Source of the DNA: Haloplanus sp. GDY1
Lineage (GTDB): Archaea; Halobacteriota; Halobacteria; Halobacteriales; Haloferacaceae
DNA: 64,000 bases
Assembly: GCF_023703775.1 (NCBI RefSeq)
Contig: NZ_CP098516.1
Span: forward strand, 99,816 to 163,815
Direction of reading: 5' to 3'
Shown here: piece by piece, positions 17,892-27,230 of the stretch
Position numbering within the stretch: position 1 is the first letter of the stretch
Layout: each line of letters opens with the position of its first letter
Position numbers and translations under genes: made by a program
Notes under the pieces: generated by a model
Told to the model about the DNA's origin: nothing
The model's input: only the letters and a program-made list of their open reading frames with translations
Databases searched by the model: none

Positions 17892-17919
17892 TATTGGTCC
17901 CCAAAGGGAGGTGAGGGAG
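17892..17919 (+). promoter_or_regulatory. Structured leader, TATTGG class (copy 4)
   Basis: TATTGG-TCCC-CAAA-GGGA-GGTGAGGGAG, 121 bp before ATG 18041. The stem differs from copies 1-3 on both arms (TCCC/GGGA) yet pairs. The rest of 17692-18040 shows no gene. Confidence 0.65.
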
Positions 17920-18040
17920 TCGAGCAGCGCGGCCAGCCCCGACGACGGCATTCGCTTTGTCTCGCTTTGTCCGCGGCGCGGCCGTGCGCCGCCGACCGGC
18001 CCGAACTGACCAGCCTCAACTCACTCACGACCACTGCACC

Positions 18041-18268
18041 ATGCCCGTCCGATACGCCACTCCTGTCAACGTACCGCTCCTAACCATCGCCGTCTTCTTG
18101 ATGTGGGTCACCGCTTACGTCGGGATGCTGTTCCTCGCTGTCGACCCACTGTTCACCACGACCGGCCTCTGGCTCGTTTGCATCGGTGGCTTCGCGCTTT
18201 CAACTGCCTACGTCGTCCTCTCGACGAGCCGCCGCATCTTCCACGCGATCACCCGGCCATCCTGGTGA
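18041..18268 (+). CDS. Small two-helix membrane protein
   Basis: A 75-aa protein from ATG 18041 with two transmembrane helices (VPLLTIAVFLMWVTAYVGMLFL and LWLVCIGGFALSTAYVVLS) and a short basic C-terminus. Function unknown. It is the first gene after structured leader copy 4. The interval 18269-18500 holds no gene. Confidence 0.6.
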   Translation: MPVRYATPVNVPLLTIAVFLMWVTAYVGMLFLAVDPLFTTTGLWLVCIGGFALSTAYVVLSTSRRIFHAITRPSW

Positions 18269-18500
18269 ACGCACGCGGCTCCTGTGCACCGAAGACCCAC
18301 CGAGCGCCCCGGTGCGACGGCGGTTCGCCTCGGTCTCAAGCGGTGCGGTTGCCTCTCCCTGTTGAGAGCGCCATAGAATACTTCTCGTGGGTGGCTTTCA
18401 ACGTTTGAGAGTGGAAAACCGGCGTTAAATTGCTGTACGAATCTACCACGAGCTCGGATTCGATTCTGACGGGGGGAGCCGGTCTATTGCGGGCCCCGAC

Positions 18501-19553
18501 TCACGGGTTGACTGTATCGACACTCTCGATTTCGAATCGGGCCCCGCCTGCTTCCGCGTCAGCTACCTGAACAGTCCACCCGTGGGCGTCCGCGACCGAC
18601 TCGACGATGGCGAGGCCATAGCCTGTACCATCCGCGGTCGAACTGTAACCGAACTCGAACACTTGCTCGGCCGCTCCAGCGGGAAGGCCAGTCCCATCGT
18701 CTTCGACGTAGAACCCCGCCTCTTCAGGCAGGTCACCGATCGTAATTGTGACATTGCCGCCGCCGTGTTCGACGGCATTCCGTAGGAGGTTCACGAGCAG
18801 TTGCTGGAGGTGGCTCTGGTCGGCCCGGATCGTCAGATCTGTCTCCACCACCAGTGTCTCACGTGCCGAGTCGATGGATTCCCAACACTCCCGGATGATC
18901 GCCGCGAGTTCGACCGGCGTCTGGTTGAGTGCCTGATCGCCCTCGCGGGCAAGCGTGAGCAGATCCGTGGTCAACGCTTCGATCCGGTCTTGCGCTTGCG
19001 CCACCGCCTGCAGATGGTTGTCGTCGTCGTGGCGTTCGCGGGCCAGCTCGAGGTGGCCTTGGGCGACGCTCAGCGGATTACGGAGGTCGTGAGCGAGAAT
19101 GCTGGCAAACCGGTCGAGCCGTTCAGTCTTCTGCTGGAGGTCCTGATCGCGTTTTTTCCGGTCGGAGATATCCCGGGTGTTGACGACGTAGTACCCCTCG
19201 GGGGTGGGATTCGTCGAGGCGACGGATTCGACCCAACAGTACGACCCGTCGGCCTGTCGGTGGCGGTACTCGACGGCCTCGACGGTATGATCCTCGCTGG
19301 TGACCACTGTTTCGAACGTCGAGACGACGCGCTGGCGGTCCTCGGGATGGAAGTACCCCGCGACCTGCTCGCCGACCAGATCGTCCTGAGCGTACCCGTA
19401 GATGCATTCGATCGAGGGGCTCTCGTACTGGATGATGCCGTCCGCGTCCAGCACCGTCAACAGGTTCGTCGAGTGCAACGGAATGACATCGAGAGATATC
19501 CCACTGCCGACGGCCGTCGAATCCGGACGGTCGTGTCCCGCCCTGTTTGTCAT
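18501..19553 (-). CDS. PAS-domain sensor histidine kinase
   Basis: A 350-aa protein. A PAS domain (~30-145; ADGIIQYESPSIECIYGYAQ to NTRDISDRKK) is followed by a dimerisation/phospho-acceptor helix with the H box (ILAHDLRNPLSVAQGHLE) and a HATPase domain with N box (LLRNAVEHGGGN) and G box (VEDDGTGLP). There is no transmembrane segment or receiver, so it is a soluble kinase typical of haloarchaea; no partner response regulator is adjacent. I chose ATG 19553 (MTNRAGHDRP); an upstream in-frame start at 19637 adds 28 residues. About 190 bp upstream is an inverted repeat of the TCCTACGCAAC family. Confidence 0.85.
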   Translation of the reverse strand: MTNRAGHDRPDSTAVGSGISLDVIPLHSTNLLTVLDADGIIQYESPSIECIYGYAQDDLVGEQVAGYFHPEDRQRVVSTFETVVTSEDHTVEAVEYRHRQADGSYCWVESVASTNPTPEGYYVVNTRDISDRKKRDQDLQQKTERLDRFASILAHDLRNPLSVAQGHLELARERHDDDNHLQAVAQAQDRIEALTTDLLTLAREGDQALNQTPVELAAIIRECWESIDSARETLVVETDLTIRADQSHLQQLLVNLLRNAVEHGGGNVTITIGDLPEEAGFYVEDDGTGLPAGAAEQVFEFGYSSTADGTGYGLAIVESVADAHGWTVQVADAEAGGARFEIESVDTVNP

Positions 19554-19745
19554 ATCTCTCTGATGGAACTCCTCCTTATCAGACCTTTGGGGGAATAGAA
19601 ACCGCATCGGGCTCCACTGTTCACGATACTGCAACATCTATACGTATCGTGTAGTGAACCTCCGTAGAATTCGTTGAGGCTATTCTCTGACACACCGCCC
19701 TAGCGCTTCGCCGCTCAGCGGTTTTCTCGACGGAGTCAAACCAGA

Positions 19746-19796
19746 TTCCTACGCAACGAATTAAGCCAGCTCCAAGTCCATTCTGTTGCGTAGGAA
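19746..19796. promoter_or_regulatory. TCCTACGCAAC inverted repeat 1
   Basis: Arms TTCCTACGCAAC and GTTGCGTAGGAA, 12 bp perfect, 27-bp spacer. Reading minus, it is followed after five bases by GGTTTGACTCC and then a CCGCT-G-AGCGG hairpin, a possible degenerate structured leader pointing toward the histidine kinase gene. Otherwise 19554-19830 holds no gene. Confidence 0.65.
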
Positions 19797-19830
19797 CTGG
19801 ACTCTCGACTGCAGAACCCCGTCCGGACGG

Positions 19831-20466
19831 TCAGTCGACGTGTCGCACGCCCCGCCCGCTCGGTGGGGATTCTGGAGCGGTCTGTGTGTCCGCCAAGTCC
19901 CTGGACCCAACTGGGTGTGCATTTCTCCGACGCCTCGCCGTCGCAACCGCTCCCTCGCTCTCTGCCGCCACCGCAGCCCCCTCGAAATTCGAGGATGCTT
20001 CCTTGGACGTATCCCTGGATTCTGGCTCAGATTCTTGGTTTGCGTCTGTCTCCGTCTCCGCGTCTCTCTCCGAAGTCGCGCGCCGTGCTCCTAGCACGGT
20101 CAATGGGATGTCTTTCATCCGTACGCCCAGCTCGAGCTTTGCAACGCGCGAACTCTCTTCGGCTGATTCCGCTGGAAACTCCGCGATGACCGTCAGTACC
20201 ACCAGCGCGAAGTCCGTCGTCGAGAGCGCGGCTTCATACGCATACCCGCAGGACGGACACGCCACATCCTGTACGACGATCTCGGAGTTCCGTGCCGACG
20301 ATTGATTCACGCGCTTGCCGACCTCCGAGACTGCGATGTTGATTACATCCTGCACGCCCGTCGTGCCCGCGACCACCCACGGAACCGAAATCTGTACCTC
20401 AAACCACGTGCCGCCATCCCCGTTTCCCCACGCCGTCATCGACCCACCGCTAATGCTGACCGCCAC
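19831..20466 (-). CDS. Unknown protein with CPSCGYAYEAAL motif
   Basis: A 211-aa protein. The first ~125 residues are beta-rich (TWFEVQISVPWVVAG, then FALVVLTVIAEFPAE) with a CPSCGY pair at ~68; the remainder is Glu/Ser/Ala-rich and probably disordered. I do not recognise the family. ATG 20466 is the longest start; an internal ATG at 20439 is possible. Its minus-strand transcript ends near inverted repeat 1. Confidence 0.55.
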   Translation of the reverse strand: MAVSISGGSMTAWGNGDGGTWFEVQISVPWVVAGTTGVQDVINIAVSEVGKRVNQSSARNSEIVVQDVACPSCGYAYEAALSTTDFALVVLTVIAEFPAESAEESSRVAKLELGVRMKDIPLTVLGARRATSERDAETETDANQESEPESRDTSKEASSNFEGAAVAAESEGAVATARRRRNAHPVGSRDLADTQTAPESPPSGRGVRHVD

Positions 20467-20674
20467 AGATTTATCGCCAGTCTCCGCGCACTCGCCGCCG
20501 CTGTTGAGGGGTGTATCGAGGTCATCTTATTCTCTGTGTCTGTCTCATACCCGCATACAACGAGGCACTCGTCGACTCGAGGATGGCTTCAGGCGAGTCG
20601 TGTCCCGATAAGCCCCGCCGTGGAGGGAGTTGTTGTCAATTCGTATGCGCCGAGCGGGTATGAGCATTCACGGA

Positions 20675-20689
20675 CTACATTGAATGTGG
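20675..20689. promoter_or_regulatory. Palindromic operator CTACAT-TGA-ATGTGG
   Basis: Fourth site of the CYACAT-N3-ATGTRG family, inside the gene-free interval 20467-20999. Two further CTACATCG half-sites follow at 20692 and 20701. No gene with an obvious start lies immediately beside it; the nearest is the minus gene at 20466. Confidence 0.5.
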
Positions 20690-20999
20690 TGCTACATCGG
20701 CTACATCGACCCCGGTTCGGGTCGTACGATTTCGCCCAGGGCACAGGTAGAGGCTTGGAGTAGTGAGTACTGTTCTCGGTCGATTCGGGGCCGCGCCAGC
20801 GCATTCGCTCGCCACGCTCGTCGTCTGGTTCCGGTCTTGAAAGGAAATTTTGTTTGGAGTTCTGAGTTCGATCGGAGTGAACTCGGGGGTTGCTAGGGTT
20901 CGTTACAGTTCTGGATTCGACCACGGAACGGGGGGATCGTTATCGAGGTCTGCCGAATCTGAGCGTGACTCCAATTCATACTCATTCTCGGACTCGTAC

Positions 21000-23138
21000 T
21001 CATGCAGCACCTGCGTCGAGTGACTCGGTGTACTCAGTAAGGCGCTGTTCGGTGTACTCTTTACAACTCTCGACACCAGCGCGTGCCAAGCAGAGTGCGT
21101 GGAAGCGAGACGCTACGACAGGATCGTAGTTCATGTCATCGTTTCGCACGCCACAGACCCAACACGACGATGGATTACGGGGCGAGTCGCCGTTCACGAA
21201 TCTCATCAGGGCGTTTGCCTTGAAGAACGTGAGTGCCTCGGGGTGTTCCCGGAGGAATCGGCGGTTTCGCTTCATCCGGTTCTCTTGCTGTGCGAGCTGC
21301 TGCCGTTCGGCGATTGCATGAACGCGTTCAGAGACACGGGCGAGTTCCTCGTTGATGAGCGTCTCGAGCAGCGCTGGCGCGGGCCAGGTTGTCGAGACGT
21401 CACCAGAGAACTTCGCAGCGTGACTCCGGGGAACAGCCTCACCAGCATCAGACGAGCGCGACGACTGACCAACACGCTGGGGCGTGGCAGGCGTCGAGCG
21501 AGTCGATGCGGTGATCGGCGCACGCTCGAGAATCTGGATTTCGGATTCCCAGCGCGAGTCGAGCTTCGGTTGACCCTGGTACGTCTGGTTGGACCTCTTG
21601 TACGGTAACTTGAAGTCAACTAGGCGGACCACGTCACCTTCGTTCGGCTCGGCAAGAATCTTCTTCGAGATGATTACTTCACCATCGGCGTCATCCGGGT
21701 CAGCCGTTGATGCAGTGATCTCCTCCTCGCTTGATTCCCAAACAGAGACACGAACTTCATCCTCGCGGCGGTCACCATCTTTGACGATCATCCCGAATTT
21801 CAATCCGGGGACGTCAGCGTAGTAGACCTTCTTCACCACACCTTGCGTGGTGAGGTAGCCTTTCGAGGATCTGAGGTTCGCTCGTAGAATCGCGTTGATT
21901 CGCAGGACGTTCCTCGGGTTCGTCTCTTCATCCTGGAGTAGCTTGAGGAATGCCGATGTCACATCTTGGCCGGTCAGCACACGCTGTGCAAGATCGGACG
22001 CAATCGCGACGGGTCGGCGGCGAATCTCGTGGACGGTCTCGGCACTCAGCACTCTGCGTGCTTCAGTCAAGACCTCATCACGAAGTTCGGGGTCCTCAGC
22101 TTCGAGCTCCCGAAGGGGCTCGGCGAGGTCGTAGATCTGCTGGGAGACGGTCTGTTCACGACGCTCAGGAGCCACACGAACACACGCGCTCCGGTAGCGA
22201 GCGAGCCAATCCGTGTGTGCATCCAACGTCGCGGCCAGCCCGGTCAGGTGGCCAGCAGCATCGATTCCAGCAGAGACGTTCTTGAGCTCTGCATCCAACG
22301 CCAGTCGGCGCTCGATACCAGGAATCGACGACCGAGAGTACTCGGCTGGATTCGCAACGAGCGTCCGGAGCGCGACTAACTCCCCAGAGGGAAGCGTCAC
22401 TTCCAGATCATCCGTTCTGACACCCTCGGCCTCGCGTGGCGTCTGTTCATCCTCGGGGATGATCTTCAGCGCACGCAGCCGGCGAGTGTGTGCATCCAGC
22501 TGGTCTTCAGGGACGAGTTGTCGTCCAAGGCGCACGGGAACGTCCGTCGAACTCACGGGGTCGTACTCATCGAAGCCAGACGCCGTGCCCGTCAACTGAT
22601 CGCCAGTCGGGTCGGTCAGGCGGTCGTGGCCCATGTAGATGTACTGCCCACGTGCGAGAACATCGGACTCAGAGAGCGCATCAGCGGGTCGTCCGCGAGC
22701 GTTCATCTCAGCCCTCCACTCATCACTCCGAGACGCGACAATCGGTTGGCTATCATACCAGCCGTAGACGCCCTCGGATTCGAGTTCGACTTCGAGTTCG
22801 GAATCAGATTCCGATTCGAGTTCGCGCACACGTTGCGACCCCACAGTGCCACGGAGCCCACGCTCAGATGCGTTCGCTGACAGCGAGTGTGACCTCGCGA
22901 CTGCGTCTGCATTGAGGTTGAGCCACCGACGAATCGTCGGGGATTCCACTCCGTCGTCGAGACGGCGGATCTCCGCATTGGAGAGGCGAACCGTCGCCGG
23001 GAATCCGTGTTCAGCCGCCTGTGAGAACAGGCGGATCGTGTGGGTGGGGTGCTCATCTTCGGTTTCGTGTTCGATTTCGGTACTGCCGTTCTGTAATCCG
23101 TCCTCAATGAGGTCGGACCTGTCGGTGTATCCACTCAT
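21000..23138 (-). CDS. OB-fold and zinc-binding protein, unknown function
   Basis: A 712-aa protein from ATG 23138; the frame is open a further 56 codons upstream, but that part overlaps a structured non-coding region. The middle is helical. Residues ~490-610 look like an OB fold (GYLTTQGVVKKVYYADVPGL to GDVVRLVDFKLPYK), similar in plan to the OB-fold proteins at 16102 and 24934. The C-terminus carries a Cys/His cluster (CWVCGVRNDD, then FHALCLARAG). A ssDNA- or RNA-binding role is likely; nothing more specific is visible. Several Glu-rich stretches are present. Confidence 0.65.
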   Translation of the reverse strand: MSGYTDRSDLIEDGLQNGSTEIEHETEDEHPTHTIRLFSQAAEHGFPATVRLSNAEIRRLDDGVESPTIRRWLNLNADAVARSHSLSANASERGLRGTVGSQRVRELESESDSELEVELESEGVYGWYDSQPIVASRSDEWRAEMNARGRPADALSESDVLARGQYIYMGHDRLTDPTGDQLTGTASGFDEYDPVSSTDVPVRLGRQLVPEDQLDAHTRRLRALKIIPEDEQTPREAEGVRTDDLEVTLPSGELVALRTLVANPAEYSRSSIPGIERRLALDAELKNVSAGIDAAGHLTGLAATLDAHTDWLARYRSACVRVAPERREQTVSQQIYDLAEPLRELEAEDPELRDEVLTEARRVLSAETVHEIRRRPVAIASDLAQRVLTGQDVTSAFLKLLQDEETNPRNVLRINAILRANLRSSKGYLTTQGVVKKVYYADVPGLKFGMIVKDGDRREDEVRVSVWESSEEEITASTADPDDADGEVIISKKILAEPNEGDVVRLVDFKLPYKRSNQTYQGQPKLDSRWESEIQILERAPITASTRSTPATPQRVGQSSRSSDAGEAVPRSHAAKFSGDVSTTWPAPALLETLINEELARVSERVHAIAERQQLAQQENRMKRNRRFLREHPEALTFFKANALMRFVNGDSPRNPSSCWVCGVRNDDMNYDPVVASRFHALCLARAGVESCKEYTEQRLTEYTESLDAGAA

Positions 23139-23408
23139 AACAAGCTCGAAAAGCGCCGCGCTTTCCACTCTCAGAGACGCGAACAGCGCGCATAACTGTA
23201 TCGTGGCCCCCGGCGCTGTACTGCGGTTTTTCGTTGAATACCCCCACAATCCCGCGTACATTGGACGGTCCGCAGCGCGGCGCGGAGGATCTCCCCGAAC
23301 GGTCACGTTGGAAGGAAGCAGTCAGGGACGTGAACTCACTCACAGAACAGCGCTATCGCTCATCGAAAGTTGAGCGGAAAGGCGAGTGCGCCTTTCCGAG
23401 CTTGTTAT
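23136..23408. repeat. Perfect 13-bp inverted repeat flanking a 273-bp upstream segment
   Basis: CATAACAAGCTCG at 23136-23148 is repeated inverted at 23396-23408 (CGAGCTTGTTATG); similarity continues inward imperfectly (AAAAGCGC versus GAAAGGCGC). The left arm includes the start codon of the 712-aa gene, and a strong hairpin (GGAAAGGC...GCCTTTCC) lies near the right end. It may be a small non-autonomous transposon or a folded 5' leader. The segment has no other gene. Confidence 0.5.
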
Positions 23409-23509
23409 GTTGAGCCGTTCAAGGCTCGTCTCTAACTACTCTTCTCTGGAATATAACCATACCGTCTGTGGGCAGTATCCACCACCAGGCTGAACAATCG
23501 ACGAATTAT

Positions 23510-23920
23510 TTATCGCTCAGGACGCGGGGCGGACTCGTAGCGCTCGATCTCGGCGGTTTTCTCGACACGGTCGTAGATCTCTCGGAGTGTCTCCTCGGCG
23601 CGAAGGAGCTTGTGATCCTTGAGGAATCGATGCCCTTCTTCGCTGACCCCGTAGAACGTGTATGGCAGATCGTTCTGCCGGCGGTCGTCGGGGAGTTCGA
23701 CTTTCTCCACGATTCCTGCCCCTACGAGGCGTTGGAGATGCTGGCGGATCGTTGTTTGGCTCCGGCTCGGATTAACGTAGTCCAGTTCCTTCAGCGTCGG
23801 CAGTCCCGACGGATGCCCGAGGATATCCTGGACGAGCGAAAACCGCGTCTCTTGGGTGACGACGCTGAGCCGCTCGCGAACGGTGTCGAGATCGCTTGTG
23901 GTCTCGTCGGGGGTACTCAT
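23510..23920 (-). CDS. Winged-helix transcriptional regulator
   Basis: A 136-aa protein. An N-terminal winged helix is clear (TQETRFSLVQDILGHPSG, SQTTIRQHLQRLVGAGIVEK, wing to DLPYTFYGVSEEGHRFL), followed by a C-terminal helix for dimerisation. This is the ArsR/PadR-like class common in haloarchaea. No metal-binding or ligand residues stand out. ATG 23920 (MSTPDE) was chosen; an in-frame start three codons upstream is possible. The gene diverges from the plus-strand gene at 24039, so it may control that promoter. Confidence 0.75.
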   Translation of the reverse strand: MSTPDETTSDLDTVRERLSVVTQETRFSLVQDILGHPSGLPTLKELDYVNPSRSQTTIRQHLQRLVGAGIVEKVELPDDRRQNDLPYTFYGVSEEGHRFLKDHKLLRAEETLREIYDRVEKTAEIERYESAPRPER

Positions 23921-24038
23921 TATCCCCATCTTCGTGACGGCCAGGCTAAAGCATTTCGCCTGAATACGAATCGGTCAAAAGCGATACGCTAACCGTCTCA
24001 GTCGACGCATTGATACCGTTAGACGAGAAGCGAATCAC

Positions 24039-24617
24039 ATGAGTGAGGGGGCGGCTACTGTCGAAGATATCGCCGAACGTGCTGAAGCGTACCTCCACGA
24101 AACGTCGCTCACTCCTGAGGAGTACGAGGCGCTGAAACAGAGTGTCGCCGAACTCTCCCCGATCTTCTCGGCCGATCGGGCGTATTTCGTTCTCGGAAGT
24201 TACGGCCAGCCAGAGATCCGACGGCTCCAACTCGTCAAAGACCGACTTAATCGACGGCACGATGCCTACGCGTTTCTGATGGTCGATATCCGCAGTGAAT
24301 GGGTCAACACATATCTCAAGTTCCGCCTGCTCGCGGATTATACCGACTACATCGTTGGCGTCGCTGAACACGCACAAGGCGGCTTCCTCGTCGAACAGGG
24401 CTACTTCACTGCCCTTGAGAAGTACTTCTCAAAAACGCATGTGTGCAAGCGAGAGTACGACGGTATTGGGCCCGAAGATGTCGATACGGGCGTTGACCTC
24501 GACAACCCGTACAGTGGGATGCAGACGGCGATTTTCGAGATGCTCGACGAACACGGGCGACTCTATCGGTGGACCACCGGGGACGAACTCGCCGAATGTA
24601 TCGAAAACATCCCCTAA
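24039..24617 (+). CDS. Unknown haloarchaeal protein, Rossmann-like start
   Basis: A 192-aa protein with alternating strands and helices: ADRAYFVLGSYGQPEIRRLQ, then HDAYAFLMVDIRS, then DYTDYIVGVAEHAQGGFLVE. The order strand-loop-helix with GSYG suggests a Rossmann-like or TIR/nucleoside-transferase-like fold, but I cannot name the family. It diverges from the winged-helix gene with about 120 bp between starts. The following 24618-24894 has no gene; it holds a 12-bp palindrome (CTCATGCATGAG near 24692). Confidence 0.55.
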   Translation: MSEGAATVEDIAERAEAYLHETSLTPEEYEALKQSVAELSPIFSADRAYFVLGSYGQPEIRRLQLVKDRLNRRHDAYAFLMVDIRSEWVNTYLKFRLLADYTDYIVGVAEHAQGGFLVEQGYFTALEKYFSKTHVCKREYDGIGPEDVDTGVDLDNPYSGMQTAIFEMLDEHGRLYRWTTGDELAECIENIP

Positions 24618-24894
24618 GCCGAGGTCGGTAGCAGTATCCGGCACTCAGAAATGGCGGAAAGGGATTCTGTCGGAGGAGAAGAGAGTTCCCTCATGCATGA
24701 GTCCACCACGTCGGAGTGACCACGAGATGGGTCACTGTGTTACCCAATCGGCCAAATTCCGTCGCGAACTCTCGATCATTTCTGGCTCCACGTAAATCCG
24801 CTCAGATCGAGAGTCTCTGCAGCGACTAGCCGGTCTGGTTTGCTGAAAATCGGACTCTGCCGAAGCAGTCCGAATTCCGCTACCTTAGCATCAG

Positions 24895-24922
24895 TATTGG
24901 TTCCCAAAGGGAGTTGAGGGGG
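24895..24922 (+). promoter_or_regulatory. Structured leader, TATTGG class (copy 5)
   Basis: TATTGG-T-TCCC-AAA-GGGA-GTTGAGGGGG, 12 bp before ATG 24934. Both stem arms differ from copies 1-3 but still pair. Confidence 0.7.
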
Positions 24923-24933
24923 TTCGAGAGGAG

Positions 24934-26733
24934 ATGGCAGTGAGCCAGTCGCTTCTCGGGTTCCTCAGGAGTGATCTGCAGATGACCTATTACAACGACG
25001 GACAGCACCGCCTCTCGAACAACGATGTCGAGCAAGACGACCGCTTCGACGAACTCAGACTCCGCGGGCTCTACGAATCACCTCACCTCGAGAGCGACTG
25101 TCTCGGGGTCCGTCTTGAGAACACCGGCGAACTCATGATGGCCGCCCGTACCCAACCCGAATACGACGAGTTCGGCGTCGAGATCGAGGGCACCGGAGGC
25201 CAAGAACTCGACGCCTATTGGGTGGGTGCGAGCCTCCGGACCACCCAGGCCCGCGACGTTGACCCGATGGATCTCGCCGACGAGGATCTTACTGGACTCC
25301 CGCTGGAAGCCCAGGAACGACTCCACGGACTTCGCGAAGAGCGCAAGCGTCAGCGCGAAAAAGCGCTCGCCACTCACGTCATCGGTATCGACCGCGAGAC
25401 ACGGCGCCGAGAGGAACTCCTCAGCGAGTACCGTGAGCTCCGCGCCGACTACAACGACCGCGTCATCGGCGAAAGCATCCACTCCTACGACCCCTTCGAG
25501 CAACTCGACGAGGACACCAGCCAGCTCGTTCGCGAGGCCGCTGCCCGAATCAGCGACCGCCTCGTCACGCCCCCGAATCACGCCATCCTCGAACACCGCC
25601 TCGGAAGCAAGGTCGCCCGCGGGCAGGATCTCTTCACCGCCCAATCGAACGTCCTTGCCGAACTCTACCAGGAAGCCGGCGTCGTGCAACCCATCTCGTC
25701 AGTGCCGGTCATCCCCTCGAAGTACAACGTAGAAGCCGACATCCAGGGGACGGTCACGACCCTCTGGCAACCCAAATCCGGGACACAACAGCAGGTCGGC
25801 CTCATCGAAGACGACACTGGGAGCATCAAATTCACCGTGTGGACGAAATCGAGTCAGGGAACCATTCTCCACGAAGGCGACACGGTGCGTGTCGTCGCCG
25901 GAAAAGTCGGGAAATACCAGGGGCAGGCGACGCTCGCCGCCGACTCCGAGACCCGTATCACCGTTATTGAGCGTGGCGACGGACCAGCGCCACGAGGTGA
26001 CATCCCCACCGTCGACTGGGCGAAATACGCCGAGCGCAACCGCGAACGCGGTATTGAGCAACCATTTCAGAGGCACGGCGGCTGCTCGATACCCGATCTC
26101 GGCACGCCCGGTGTGCAGGAAGTCTCTCGCCCCCTCCACACGCCGGTTGATCGCCTCGACGATGAACAGAGCGGCCAGTTGGATGCCCACGAGTGGCTCA
26201 AAGCCACCGAGATATTCGACGAAGACGGCGACATCCCCCTCCCGACCTGGTGGCGTGAGCAGGCGAACGTCGTCTCTATTCTCGTCGACATCGACGCCGA
26301 CCAAGACGCCATCAACGCCGCCGTCCACACCGTCATCTCTACCTCCTGGCCCGAATCCACACCCGCACCAGAACATCCCGTTCCACAGGGAAAGCGCCGC
26401 CTCTGGGCGCTCGTGCGTAATCTCGACCACTTCGGGACCGCTCTCGACACCGGAGACGAGGCGGACTCGAATTCGGGGACTGTCGAGGCCAAAGCAGAGA
26501 CCGCTGAGGACGCCAGGGTGAACGCGCTCACCGGCGTTGCCACTCCCGACTCTTCTGAGACGACAGCGACGACAGAGTCGAGCCTCAGCCTCCCCACAAC
26601 GACGTGTCGGTGTCCCGAGTGTGCTCACGACCGAGCGCACTATCGGCTCGTCCAACTCCGTTCCATCGACGAACCGCCGACCAGACTCCTCTCCTGTGCC
26701 AGTTGCGGCCAGCGCTGGCGCGAGGACAGCTAA
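24934..26733 (+). CDS. OB-fold protein with C-terminal TFIIS-like zinc ribbon
   Basis: A 599-aa protein. Residues ~255-350 form an RPA-like OB fold (YNVEADIQGTVTTLWQPKSG, then VGLIEDDTGSIKFTVWTK). The last ~45 residues are a zinc ribbon of the TFIIS/TFS type: CPEC, then YRLVQLRSIDEPPTRLLSC, then CGQRW. The Asp-Glu pair (SIDEPPT) lies where TFIIS places the acidic tip that reaches the RNA polymerase active site. A ssDNA-binding protein joined to a TFS-like tip is unusual; it could act on transcription at open complexes, or the ribbon could be repurposed for DNA binding. The N-terminal half (~1-250) is unrecognised, with a charged helical region at ~130-200. A structured leader precedes the start. 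Confidence 0.75.
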   Translation: MAVSQSLLGFLRSDLQMTYYNDGQHRLSNNDVEQDDRFDELRLRGLYESPHLESDCLGVRLENTGELMMAARTQPEYDEFGVEIEGTGGQELDAYWVGASLRTTQARDVDPMDLADEDLTGLPLEAQERLHGLREERKRQREKALATHVIGIDRETRRREELLSEYRELRADYNDRVIGESIHSYDPFEQLDEDTSQLVREAAARISDRLVTPPNHAILEHRLGSKVARGQDLFTAQSNVLAELYQEAGVVQPISSVPVIPSKYNVEADIQGTVTTLWQPKSGTQQQVGLIEDDTGSIKFTVWTKSSQGTILHEGDTVRVVAGKVGKYQGQATLAADSETRITVIERGDGPAPRGDIPTVDWAKYAERNRERGIEQPFQRHGGCSIPDLGTPGVQEVSRPLHTPVDRLDDEQSGQLDAHEWLKATEIFDEDGDIPLPTWWREQANVVSILVDIDADQDAINAAVHTVISTSWPESTPAPEHPVPQGKRRLWALVRNLDHFGTALDTGDEADSNSGTVEAKAETAEDARVNALTGVATPDSSETTATTESSLSLPTTTCRCPECAHDRAHYRLVQLRSIDEPPTRLLSCASCGQRWREDS

Positions 26734-26780
26734 TCAATACAGACCGACTCGACTGGATTTCGCGACTACCTCAAACAATC

Positions 26781-27056
26781 ATGTGTTCCCACGTCAACTC
26801 CAATCCCGATAGCAACGCCTCCGAAACTACTCCCACCAACAACGAGCTGTTCGACCTCGATATCGTCGACGGCGAAGACCCCTCCCGGGCGGTCGATCCC
26901 GACGACCGTTATCGACCCGACCCACCTGGCCCCGGCCCGACCGTCGGGACGCGCTTCGTCACGCTCCAGGACGGTTCCTTCGCCATCATCGAGCGCGCCG
27001 CCCTCGGCGCGTGGATCAGCACCGACGAGACCATCAACCTGGAAGACGCCCGCTGA
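26781..27056 (+). CDS. Small acidic protein, DUF7331-like pattern
   Basis: A 91-aa protein from ATG 26781. Its C-terminus reads RFVTLQDGSFAIIERAALGA followed by WISTD, reminiscent of small haloarchaeal proteins in which a beta-hairpin ends in AWI-S-D. The N-terminus is disordered. Function unknown. It lies 47 bp after the OB/zinc-ribbon gene and probably shares its transcript. Confidence 0.5.
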   Translation: MCSHVNSNPDSNASETTPTNNELFDLDIVDGEDPSRAVDPDDRYRPDPPGPGPTVGTRFVTLQDGSFAIIERAALGAWISTDETINLEDAR

Positions 27057-27105
27057 CCAGGTTAGCTTCGGTTCGCAGGCCGTCACGACCGGCACAGCCT
27101 CCACA

Positions 27106-27132
27106 ATTTTTGCTCCCCAAGGGGGTGAGGGG
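27106..27132 (+). promoter_or_regulatory. Structured leader, intermediate class (copy 6)
   Basis: ATTTTTGCT-CCCC-AA-GGGG-GTGAGGGG, 99 bp before the second RPA gene (ATG 27231). It combines a GTTTGT-like entry with the CCCC-AA-GGGG stem. Confidence 0.65.
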
Positions 27133-27230
27133 AATCGGCGGACAGAAGCGAGATACCGCGTCTCTCCCGTCGACGTCGAGTACCCTCATCTCGCCAGTGG
27201 AAAGCCACCCAGCAGACACCTCAGACATCC

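Noticed and set aside
20589..20924. 111-aa minus-strand frame in the 20467-20999 gap
   Set aside because: Composition unlike haloarchaeal proteins, no motif, and it covers an operator palindrome; treated as non-coding.
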